A stretch of 36,010 nucleotides of DNA, taken from contig JALRIL010000155.1 of assembly GCA_023255445.1 (NCBI GenBank), positions 1 through 36,010 on the forward strand, given 5' to 3'. This document shows, piece after piece, positions 1-8,092 of this stretch (the first letter of the stretch is position 1; each line of letters opens with the position of its first letter). This DNA is from Limnohabitans sp. GTDB taxonomy: Bacteria > Pseudomonadota > Gammaproteobacteria > Burkholderiales > Burkholderiaceae_C. The translations under genes and the position numbers were made by a program. The notes below the pieces were generated by a model, which worked only from the letters and a program-made list of their open reading frames with translations, did not search any database and had not been told where the DNA came from.

Positions 1-210
1 GGTGAGCGTCAGGCAAATCAGGCCCCGACCAAAGCGGGCCATGAAGTTGATGGCCTCAGGGGTGACGTGGTCTGAAGCCAGGACCAGGTCGCCTTCGTTT
101 TCGCGGTCTTCTTCGTCCACCAGGATCACGATGCGACCGGCTTTCATCTCGGCCACGATCTCTTCGACGGGCGAAATCGCCACGGGGGTCAGTTGTGCGG
201 GCGCGTTCAT
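1..210 (-). CDS. ribB: 3,4-dihydroxy-2-butanone 4-phosphate synthase (RibB or RibBA), N-terminal part, truncated by window edge
   Basis: Reverse-strand translation [80 protein letters not shown] is the DHBP synthase signature. Start overlaps ribE stop (ATGA). Confidence 0.93.
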   Translation of the reverse strand, partial: MNAPAQLTPVAISPVEEIVAEMKAGRIVILVDEEDRENEGDLVLASDHVTPEAINFMARFGRGLICLTLT

Positions 211-845
211 GCGGTGTCTTTCTGGACCAGGCCTGCGCTGAGCATGCGCTCCACATAGCGGGCCACGGTGTCGATTTCGAGGTTGACGCGGCTGCCAGCC
301 TTCAGGCTGCCCAGCGCGGTGTTTTGTAGGGTATGCGGAATCAGGTTGATGCTGACCTCGCAGCCTTCGTCCAGATCGTTCACCTTGTTCACCGTGAGGC
401 TCACGCCGTTGATGGTGATGGAGCCCTTGTAGGCCAGGTACTTGGCCAGCGCAGGCGGGGCCAGCACGCACAGCTCCCAGCTTTCGCCGACCTGCTCAAA
501 GCGGCTTACGCTGCCCACACCGTCGACGTGGCCTGAGACAATGTGTCCGCCCAAGCGGTCGTGGGCGCGCAGCGCTTTTTCGAGGTTGATGGGGCCAGGC
601 TGGTCAAGTCCGCAGGTCTTGTCCAGCGATTCGGCAGAAATGTCGATCGTGAACTGTTGCAGCTCGGGGTTGAAGGTGGTGACGGTCATGCAGGCGCCGT
701 TGAGGGCGATGCTGTCGCCCAGACCCACGTCGTCGAGGTAGCCGGCGGGCGCCTCGATGGTCAGGCGCTTGCCGTGTTGTAAAGAGCGACCCAGGTCGTG
801 GAGGGCGACGATTCGCCCCACGCCGGTGATGATTCCGGTGAACAT
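207..845 (-). CDS. ribE: riboflavin synthase alpha subunit
   Basis: Translation [15 protein letters not shown]...SGHVDGVG...[13 protein letters not shown]; classic duplicated lumazine-binding fold. True start is internal ATG at 845, not the longer ORF start. Confidence 0.95.
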   Translation of the reverse strand: MFTGIITGVGRIVALHDLGRSLQHGKRLTIEAPAGYLDDVGLGDSIALNGACMTVTTFNPELQQFTIDISAESLDKTCGLDQPGPINLEKALRAHDRLGGHIVSGHVDGVGSVSRFEQVGESWELCVLAPPALAKYLAYKGSITINGVSLTVNKVNDLDEGCEVSINLIPHTLQNTALGSLKAGSRVNLEIDTVARYVERMLSAGLVQKDTA

Positions 846-959
846 GACTCGTATTTTCGCAGGATATGGGGCTGTTTCCCGTACCTGCATACAAAAAGCC
901 TGCCACCGACCTAGGGTAAGCCATGGGCGGGCATGCGCAGCTGGGTGCCTAAAATATGT

Positions 960-971
960 TGCATTGCAGCA
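960..971 (+). promoter_or_regulatory. candidate PhaR operator (TGCATTGCAGCA) just downstream of a TAAAAT -10-like element
   Basis: Matches the TGC-rich PhaR consensus TGCRNYGCASMA (recalled, not looked up), directly upstream of phaR. Confidence 0.45.
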
Positions 972-1006
972 TGCCCGCTGGGTGGCTGATCTGTCTGGAG
1001 CCTCAA

Positions 1007-1450
1007 GTGTCTGTTTCGTCCAAATCCAAGCCCGTCCCATCCCATGACGAGGGCTTGCACATCATCAAGAAATACCCCAACCGCCGCTTGTACGACACGC
1101 ACACCTCCACTTACGTGACTTTGGCCGAGGTCAAACAGCTGGTGCTCAAGGCCCGGCCATTTGCGGTGCGGGATGCCAAAACGGGCGAGGACCTGACGCG
1201 GTCCATCCTGCTGCAGATCATTCTGGAAGAAGAGGCCGCCGGCATGCCTTTGTTCAGTGAACAGGCGTTGGCCAACATCATTCGTTTTTATGGTCATACC
1301 TCGCAGGCTTACATGGGCAGCATGCTCGACAGCCAGCTCAATGCCCTGGCCCAATGGCAAACCCGGCTGGGTGAGCAATCTGTGCCCTTGATGGATCAGA
1401 TGAAAAAACAGACCGAACAAATGTGGGGCGCTTTTGGCCTGAAGCTCTGA
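1007..1450 (+). CDS. phaR: polyhydroxyalkanoate synthesis repressor PhaR
   Basis: [28 protein letters not shown]...[21 protein letters not shown] accumulation regulator DNA-binding domain. GTG start at 1007 preferred over upstream TTG at 956. Confidence 0.93.
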   Translation: MSVSSKSKPVPSHDEGLHIIKKYPNRRLYDTHTSTYVTLAEVKQLVLKARPFAVRDAKTGEDLTRSILLQIILEEEAAGMPLFSEQALANIIRFYGHTSQAYMGSMLDSQLNALAQWQTRLGEQSVPLMDQMKKQTEQMWGAFGLKL

Positions 1451-1490
1451 GGCCACCGCGCCTGACCCGTTTTGCAGGGACAATCGGGGC

Positions 1491-2894
1491 ATGAACGCAG
1501 AAGTTTCCACACCCAACGCCAAACAGGACGCCCCCAAAGTGGGCTTTGTCAGCCTGGGCTGTCCCAAGGCGCTGACCGACTCCGAATTGATCCTCACGCA
1601 ACTGAGCGCCGAGGGTTACCAAACCTCCAAAACCTTTGACGGGGCCGATCTGGTCATCGTCAACACCTGTGGCTTCATTGACGATGCCGTCAAGGAAAGC
1701 CTGGACACGATCGCCGAAGCCCTGGCCGAAAACGGCAAAGTCATCGTGACGGGTTGCCTGGGCGCCCGTACGGCCGAGGAGGGGGGCAACTTCGTGCTCG
1801 ACAAGCACCCCAGCGTGCTGGCCGTGACGGGACCGCACGCCACCCAAGAGGTGATGGATGCGGTTCACACCCATTTGCCCAAACCGCACGATCCTTTCCT
1901 GGACCTCGTGCCCGGCGGCTTTGGCGAGGCGGGCCTCAAACTCACGCCCAAGCATTACGCGTATTTGAAGATCAGCGAAGGCTGCAACCACCGCTGCACC
2001 TTTTGCATCATCCCGTCCATGCGGGGTGACCTGGTCTCGCGCCCGATTGGCGATGTGCTCAAGGAATCCAAGGCCTTGTTCGAAGGCGGTGTGAAAGAGC
2101 TGCTGGTCATCAGCCAGGACACTTCAGCTTATGGCGTGGATGTGAAGTACCGCACGGGTTTTTGGGACGGCAAACCCGTCAAGACGCGCATGCTGGAGCT
2201 GGTGCAGACCTTGGGCGAGATGGCCCGCGAACACGGGGCCTGGGTGCGCTTGCACTATGTCTACCCCTACCCCAGCGTGGACGACATCATTCCGCTCATG
2301 GCCGAAGGCCTGGTGTTGCCTTATCTGGATGTGCCGTTTCAGCACAGCCACCCTGATGTGCTGCGCCGCATGAAGCGCCCCGCCAGCGGCGAGAAAAACC
2401 TGGAGCGCATCCAGCGCTGGCGCGAGCTGTGCCCGGAGCTGGTGATCCGCAGCACCTTCATTGCCGGTTTCCCGGGCGAGACCGAAGAAGAGTTTGAGCA
2501 CCTGTTGGACTTTTTGCGCGAAGCGCAGATCGACCGTGCAGGTTGCTTTGCCTACAGCCCGGTGCATGGCGCCAGAGCCAATGATTTGCCGGGGCAGTTG
2601 CCCGACGCATTGCGCGAAGCGCGTCGTTCGCGTTTCATGGAAGTGGCTGAAGAAGTATCCATCGCGCGCTTGCAGCGCCGGGTGGGCTCGAACATGCAAG
2701 TGCTGGTCGATTCCGCACCAGCCATGGGCCGGCGCGGTGGTCAGGGCCGAAGCTACGCCGATGCGCCCGAGATCGATGGCGTTGTCCGTCTGCTGCCACC
2801 CGAAAAAATCAGCAAAACCCTCAAGGTGGGCGAGTTCACCCGCGCGCGCATTGTGAGCGTTGAGGGCCACGACCTCGTGGCCCAGCCCATTTAA
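1491..2894 (+). CDS. rimO: ribosomal protein S12 methylthiotransferase RimO
   Basis: [23 protein letters not shown], radical [14 protein letters not shown] motif, C-terminal TRAM-like domain. Confidence 0.97.
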   Translation: MNAEVSTPNAKQDAPKVGFVSLGCPKALTDSELILTQLSAEGYQTSKTFDGADLVIVNTCGFIDDAVKESLDTIAEALAENGKVIVTGCLGARTAEEGGNFVLDKHPSVLAVTGPHATQEVMDAVHTHLPKPHDPFLDLVPGGFGEAGLKLTPKHYAYLKISEGCNHRCTFCIIPSMRGDLVSRPIGDVLKESKALFEGGVKELLVISQDTSAYGVDVKYRTGFWDGKPVKTRMLELVQTLGEMAREHGAWVRLHYVYPYPSVDDIIPLMAEGLVLPYLDVPFQHSHPDVLRRMKRPASGEKNLERIQRWRELCPELVIRSTFIAGFPGETEEEFEHLLDFLREAQIDRAGCFAYSPVHGARANDLPGQLPDALREARRSRFMEVAEEVSIARLQRRVGSNMQVLVDSAPAMGRRGGQGRSYADAPEIDGVVRLLPPEKISKTLKVGEFTRARIVSVEGHDLVAQPI

Positions 2895-2903
2895 GCCGGG
2901 GCC

Positions 2904-3605
2904 CTACACCACCTTGAGCGGGTAGCCCAGGGCATAGCCATAACCGCGCAAGGTGCGTATGGTGTCCTCGGGAGCGCCACATGCACTGAGTTTCTTGCGC
3001 AAGGTGCTGACCCGCATTTCCAGGTTGGCTGGCAGCAGTCCCTTGTCTTTGGTGTCGATCAGCTGCATGGCTTGCCAGCGCTCCAGTTGCTGGCCAGGGG
3101 CACGACTCAGCGCGGCCAAAAGCAGGCTCTCGCCCTGGGTCAAGAGCACGGGTTCTTTGGGGCCGGTCAGCCACCAGGTTTGGCTGTTGAGCTCCAGTGC
3201 AAGGTGCTCGGTCGAGGTTTGCGTGGGTCGGACACGACGCCCCAGGCTGTTGATACAGGCGAGCAGTTCGGCTTGTTCCACCGGCTTGATCAGATAGTTG
3301 TCGGCCCCGCAGGCGTAGCCCTCCAGGCGGTCTTGCAGTTGCCCCCGGGCCGTCATGAGCACGATGCCTGCCTTGGGGTGGCTTTGCCGAATGCGATCGG
3401 CCAGGCTGAAACCATTTTCGCCGGGCAGGTTGACGTCAATGATGTACAGGTCAGGCAGGCTGTGCGTGGGGGTGTTGTCGATGTCTTCGGCGCAGTCCAG
3501 GCTGGTGACGCGGTGTCCCTGGTCTTGCAGAAAGGCTGTGGTGGCTTCGCGCAAACCATCGTTGTCTTCCACGATCAGGATGTGCAGGGACTGGGGCGAA
3601 TGCAT
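2904..3605 (-). CDS. OmpR/PhoB-family response regulator
   Basis: LHILIVEDNDGLREATTAFL...DLYIIDVNLPGENGFSLADRIRQ...LMTARG...KPVE receiver plus winged-helix C-terminus (EMRVSTLRKKLSACG...IRTLRGYGYAL). Start ATG at 3605. Confidence 0.92.
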   Translation of the reverse strand: MHSPQSLHILIVEDNDGLREATTAFLQDQGHRVTSLDCAEDIDNTPTHSLPDLYIIDVNLPGENGFSLADRIRQSHPKAGIVLMTARGQLQDRLEGYACGADNYLIKPVEQAELLACINSLGRRVRPTQTSTEHLALELNSQTWWLTGPKEPVLLTQGESLLLAALSRAPGQQLERWQAMQLIDTKDKGLLPANLEMRVSTLRKKLSACGAPEDTIRTLRGYGYALGYPLKVV

Positions 3606-3661
3606 GTGTGTCAGGTAGAAAACGTGTTGGCGTAAATGTAGGCAATGTGCGCAGCTGCGGA

Positions 3662-3677
3662 CCAAATCTAACCAAAT
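3662..3677 (-). promoter_or_regulatory. TTTGG-N5-TTTGG direct repeat upstream of the response regulator
   Basis: CCAAATctaaCCAAAT on + strand; reads ATTTGGttagATTTGG on the regulator's strand, between kinase stop and regulator start. Confidence 0.4.
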
Positions 3678-3683
3678 GCGGCT

Positions 3684-5579
3684 TCAAGTACCCTTGGGCA
3701 GGGTCAATACAAAGCGCACCTGTTCACCAAACGGATCGTAGTCCACGCGCCCTCCGAGTTTGTGCATCAGGTTGCGCACCAGGAACAAACCCAGGCCCGT
3801 GCCTGCCTGGCGTTGTGCGCCAGGGGTACGGTAGTACTTGCCAAACACTTTCTCCCTGTCGGGCCAGCCGGATTTGCCCACCGTGTTGCTGATCAACAGC
3901 CTCTCAACGGGATGCGTATCTGTCGCCTGTAATGCTTCCATCTGAATGGGGGTATCGGGTGCGGCGTATTTGCAGGCGTTTTCCAGCAAGTTGCTGATCA
4001 CAATGAACAACAATTGCGGGTCGGTCAACAGGGGCCATTGCGCAGGCAGATTGACATGTACACGCTCAGGGGCCGGACAGGCAGCGACAGCATCGTGCAG
4101 CATGGCCACCAGATCAACATGGGAGGCATGAATCTGCAGGCCCTGGTCGCCCAACTGGGTGCTTTGCAGGCAGCGCTCGATCACGGCGTTCATTTCTCGG
4201 ATGGCGCGTTTGATGTCCAGTGCCCCTTTGCTGCCTGGGTCCAAACGCATGTGCATGGTCGCCAAGGGTGTTTTGAGCTCGTGGGTCAACATCGTCAACA
4301 ACTGCTCTTGTTCCTGCCGAGCAAGGCGGTCTTGCTCGGCTTGCAGGTGCAGCCGCTCAAGTTGCTGCTGCGCCTGCTGTTGATGTTTTTGCCTCACATA
4401 CGCTCGGTACTGCAGCATAAGCAAGACCAAAAAGCCGCTGGCCAGGCCATGGGCCTGCACCAGGTAAATCGCGATCTCGGCACCTTTGGTCAGGCCCAGC
4501 CCGGGCAAGGAGGCCACAGCCAGAATCAGCAGCAGCAAGCTGTAAAAGCCGATCACAATACGACGAGGCAGGGCGGGTGGATTCAAAGAATCTTGCTCTC
4601 TCCACCCTCGTGCCAGCAAGGCAGCAATCAACAGCACGACGGGGGTGATCAGCACCGTAGACAGATTGATTTGCAAGGCCAGGCGGGGCATATCGAAGAC
4701 AAAAAACAAACTTAAATTCACAAACAACATGCCTGCCAACAAGCGCAGCGCCCACAGTGTCCAGAGGCGAGGCTTGAATTCGCTGAGGAAGACCAAGTGG
4801 AAATAAATGCCCGCACTGGTGGCCACCATGCTGAACAGGGACGACAGTAAATCCAGCGAATGCGCTGACCAGGACTGGGGCCAAAAGATGCGCATGTACC
4901 CCAGCACACACAAGGCGTAAATCAAGGCGGCCAGCTGTTTAAGGCCAAACAAGCCCGCCACCTTTTCCTTGGTGAACAGCCAGTGCGTGATACCCCAAAG
5001 CGAAAAAATGCTGACCAACCCCACATACAGTGCAAACAGCAGATGATCGGTTTGCACCAGGTTCAGCAAGTCGGGTTCACGCACCACGGTGGTTGAGAGT
5101 TGACGAGTGCTGGTCGAGGTGACGCGAAGCCAGATGTCCCTGGGCTGCTCGTTTGCGGCCAGCGGGACCAAAAAAGCCATGCCTTTCAAACTGGAAGCGC
5201 TTGGGTGGTGTGTGTCGCCTGTGCGGCCGGCCATGCCGTTGGGCGCAGCGGGATCGAAGACCTGAATGTCGTCCAGGTACACAGGTCGAATGCGCAACAC
5301 CAGATCGTCCTGCACGGGGCCAGGATTGGCCGCTGTACCCGCAATTCGTAAGCGGACCCACACCACAGAGTCGCCAAAGCCCTTGCTGAGCACCCCTTCA
5401 TAGGGGGTGGTTTCACGGCTCTGTACCTGGGGCCATTGCAGCTGGCCAGTGGAGTCTTCCAGCCAGGCGCGTTCTGTGATGAGGTCTTGGCCCGCAAACG
5501 CAGGTGTGACGGATTGCAGCCAGAACCCGATGAGCCAAGCGACCCATGTCAGGAATTTAATTCCTTTAAATTTATACAT
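3684..5579 (-). CDS. 7TMR-DISM sensor histidine kinase
   Basis: Signal peptide MYKFKGIKFLTWVAWLIGFWLQSVTPAFA; DISM extracellular-like N-terminus; 7 hydrophobic helices; H-box LTHELKTPLATM, N-box NLLENACKYA, G-box GTGLGLFLV. Confidence 0.92.
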   Translation of the reverse strand: MYKFKGIKFLTWVAWLIGFWLQSVTPAFAGQDLITERAWLEDSTGQLQWPQVQSRETTPYEGVLSKGFGDSVVWVRLRIAGTAANPGPVQDDLVLRIRPVYLDDIQVFDPAAPNGMAGRTGDTHHPSASSLKGMAFLVPLAANEQPRDIWLRVTSTSTRQLSTTVVREPDLLNLVQTDHLLFALYVGLVSIFSLWGITHWLFTKEKVAGLFGLKQLAALIYALCVLGYMRIFWPQSWSAHSLDLLSSLFSMVATSAGIYFHLVFLSEFKPRLWTLWALRLLAGMLFVNLSLFFVFDMPRLALQINLSTVLITPVVLLIAALLARGWREQDSLNPPALPRRIVIGFYSLLLLILAVASLPGLGLTKGAEIAIYLVQAHGLASGFLVLLMLQYRAYVRQKHQQQAQQQLERLHLQAEQDRLARQEQEQLLTMLTHELKTPLATMHMRLDPGSKGALDIKRAIREMNAVIERCLQSTQLGDQGLQIHASHVDLVAMLHDAVAACPAPERVHVNLPAQWPLLTDPQLLFIVISNLLENACKYAAPDTPIQMEALQATDTHPVERLLISNTVGKSGWPDREKVFGKYYRTPGAQRQAGTGLGLFLVRNLMHKLGGRVDYDPFGEQVRFVLTLPKGT

Positions 5580-5594
5580 TTAATGAATTTGTGA

Positions 5595-5719
5595 ATTTTG
5601 GGATATTTTGGATTGCGGCGATTTTGGTTGGTATGCTTGCAAAACGCTTAAATGAACACTTTTTGTTGTTTAAAAATGAGTTCAAAAGCACACATCTTTC
5701 TTTTGGTTTAATGGTTTGG
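5595..5719 (+). promoter_or_regulatory. AT-rich divergent intergenic region with five same-strand TTTGG half-sites (5597, 5607, 5623, 5702, 5715)
   Basis: Direct read; 5597-5611 is TTTGG-gatat-TTTGG (10-bp period). Confidence 0.45.
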
Positions 5720-5740
5720 AATTGATATGAAAAGAAGCAC

Positions 5741-7306
5741 TTGAGCAAAGTGGTGCAAATGTCTGCTGTGGCCTTGGCCTGTGTGGTGATGGCAGGGTGT
5801 TCGAGTGTAGGTCCTGTGGCCATCAAGCCACAAGACATCCAGGCTATGAACAAGCAAGACGCTGAGGCCATGCGGAAAAATGTGGAGCCGATCACGGGCT
5901 CGCTGACGCTGGAAGAAGCGCTGGCACGTGCCCTGAAATACAACCTCGACCACCGCGCCAAAATGATGGAGCAGGCCTTGGCCTTGGGTCAGTTGGATGT
6001 GGGCAAGTTCGACATGCTGCCCAAGATCATGGTGCAAGCAGGTTACTCAAACCGCAGTATTCCACGCTTTACGGCTTCTCAGGGTTACACGGAATGGCTG
6101 CGAGATGGAACCATTTCCAAAGGCACCAGCTTCTCAACCTCTTCCGAGGACTACCACTACACCGCCGAACTGGGTATGACCTGGAGCTTGCTGGATGTGG
6201 GTTTGGGCTACTATGGCGCCAAACAAAACGAAGCACGCTTCCAGATCGCGTCTGAGAAGCGTCGCAAAGCGATGCAGCTGCTGATGCAAGACGTGCGCAA
6301 TGCCTACTGGCGTGCGGCCAGCGCGCAGCTGCTCAAGGCTGACGTGAAAAAGACCATTGCCCTGGCAGAAGAGGCGATGGCGGACTCCAAAAAAATGGCC
6401 GCTGAGCGCGTGAAGAATCCGCTGGAGCCCCTGCGTTACCAGCGCCAGTTGCTCGAGAACCTGCGCCTGCTGGAGAACATCAACCAGGAACTGTCTTCCG
6501 CACAGGTTGAGTTGGCTTCCTTGATCAACGCGCCTTTGAATCAAGCCATTGTGATTGCGGACGCCGAGATCAAAAACATCGACAGCCATATTGAGGACGT
6601 GCCGCACGAGCGCCTGGAAGAGGTGGCCATGCTTGGCAACCCCGACTTGCGCGAGCAGCACTACAACACCGCCATTGCTCAGGAAGAAACCCGTCGCACT
6701 CTGGTGCGCATGTTCCCGAACCTGGTGTTCAACTACGGCGTCAAGTACGACACCGACAACTACCTGATGAACCGCAACTGGAACGAAGCGGGTCTGCAGC
6801 TGTCGTTCAACCTGATGAACCTGTTCACGGGCAGCTCGCAAATGAAGCTGGCCGAGGCGGGCGTCAAGCTTGCGGACCAGCGCCGCATGGCCATGCAAAT
6901 GACCGTGCTTACGCAAATGCACCTGGCACGTTTGGCAGTCATCAACAGCCGCAGCCAGTTTGACCGCGCTGATGCGGTCTACACCACGGACCAGAAGATC
7001 AGCACGATCATGAAGGCCCGCCAGTCTGTGCAGCAGCAAAGCAAGCTGGACTTGGTGAGCACCCAGGCTTCGGAAATTTTGAGCCTGCTGCGCCGCTACC
7101 AGGCGCTGGCACAAGTGCAAGTGGCCGAGAACCGCTTGATTGCCACCTTGGGCCTGGACATGGACATTGGCAGCTTGAGCGATGTGTCCCTCAAGGACCT
7201 GACTGAAAAGCTTCGCCAAAACCAGGCGCCATGGAAGCAACTGATTGAACAGCCGGCCAGCGCTACGAGCCTGGTTAAAGTGCCTGCCGTGGTCAGCAAG
7301 TGGTGA
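5741..7306 (+). CDS. TolC-family outer membrane protein, probable lipoprotein
   Basis: Lipobox VVMAGCSS; SLTLEEALARALKYNLDHR; two TolC-like halves (…VRNAYWRAASAQ…, …LARLAVINSRSQFDRADAVY…). Start ambiguous: only TTG at 5741 or ATG at 5759 in frame. Confidence 0.88.
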   Translation: MSKVVQMSAVALACVVMAGCSSVGPVAIKPQDIQAMNKQDAEAMRKNVEPITGSLTLEEALARALKYNLDHRAKMMEQALALGQLDVGKFDMLPKIMVQAGYSNRSIPRFTASQGYTEWLRDGTISKGTSFSTSSEDYHYTAELGMTWSLLDVGLGYYGAKQNEARFQIASEKRRKAMQLLMQDVRNAYWRAASAQLLKADVKKTIALAEEAMADSKKMAAERVKNPLEPLRYQRQLLENLRLLENINQELSSAQVELASLINAPLNQAIVIADAEIKNIDSHIEDVPHERLEEVAMLGNPDLREQHYNTAIAQEETRRTLVRMFPNLVFNYGVKYDTDNYLMNRNWNEAGLQLSFNLMNLFTGSSQMKLAEAGVKLADQRRMAMQMTVLTQMHLARLAVINSRSQFDRADAVYTTDQKISTIMKARQSVQQQSKLDLVSTQASEILSLLRRYQALAQVQVAENRLIATLGLDMDIGSLSDVSLKDLTEKLRQNQAPWKQLIEQPASATSLVKVPAVVSKW

Positions 7307-8091
7307 AACGGTTGAGTTCCAAGGCTGCAGTGCTGGGCCTTTGGGCTTGCGCTGCACTGCAAGCCACTGCTCAGCAGGCTGTGGTGCCTGTGCCGGGCGC
7401 AGCTGTTAAGCCCGCTATGGAGCGCTACGACATTCGTGCCCAGTTGATGCCGCGTCGCTACACCACGATTGCTGCAGAAATTGGCGCCAAGGTGTCCGGC
7501 TTGCCTGTGGCCGAAGGCTCGGCGTTTCGGGCGGGGCAGGTGTTGGTGAGTTTTGATTGCTCTTTGCAACGCGCGCAACTGGATAAGGCTCAGGCTGAAC
7601 TGGAAGGTGCAGAGCAAACGCTCAAATCCAATTTGCGTCTGCTGGAGCTGAACTCGGTGGGGCAGCTGGAACTTGATCTGTCCAAGTCGGCGGCCAACAA
7701 AGCCAAGGCGGAGGTTGGGGCGAACAAAGCCGTCTTGGCCAAGTGCCAGGTGCCCGCCCCATTTGCGGGTCGCGTGGCCGAGCAAAAAGTGCGCGAGCAG
7801 CAGTATGTGCAGCCAGGCCAGCCCCTGTTGGACATTCTGGACGACAGCGTGCTGGAGCTCGAGTTTCTGGTGCCGTCCAAGTGGCTGCGCTGGCTCAAAG
7901 TTGGTGGCGCGTTTGATGTGCAGATCGACGAAACCCAAAAAACCTACCCCGCGCGTTTTACGCGCATCGGCGCACGGGTTGACCCCGTTAGCCAGTCCGT
8001 CAAAGTGGCTGCGGCCATTCACGGCAAATTTCCTGAATTGATTGCAGGCATGAGCGGCAAGGTGCTGATCAAGCCAAACGAAGGACAGTGA
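7300..8091 (+). CDS. periplasmic adaptor subunit (HlyD/RND membrane-fusion family), short form
   Basis: Signal peptide-like N-terminus; IAAEIGAKVSGLPVAEGSAFRAGQVLVSFDC lipoyl half, coiled coil, PAPFAGRVAEQKVREQQYVQPGQPLLDILDDSVLELEFLVP. Overlaps tolC-like stop. Confidence 0.9.
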   Translation: MVKRLSSKAAVLGLWACAALQATAQQAVVPVPGAAVKPAMERYDIRAQLMPRRYTTIAAEIGAKVSGLPVAEGSAFRAGQVLVSFDCSLQRAQLDKAQAELEGAEQTLKSNLRLLELNSVGQLELDLSKSAANKAKAEVGANKAVLAKCQVPAPFAGRVAEQKVREQQYVQPGQPLLDILDDSVLELEFLVPSKWLRWLKVGGAFDVQIDETQKTYPARFTRIGARVDPVSQSVKVAAAIHGKFPELIAGMSGKVLIKPNEGQ

Positions 8092-8092
8092 C

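Noticed and set aside
5572-5961. 129-aa antisense ORF across the divergent promoter
   Set aside because: Overlaps the TolC-like gene and AT-rich intergenic region; no domain or ribosome-binding support.
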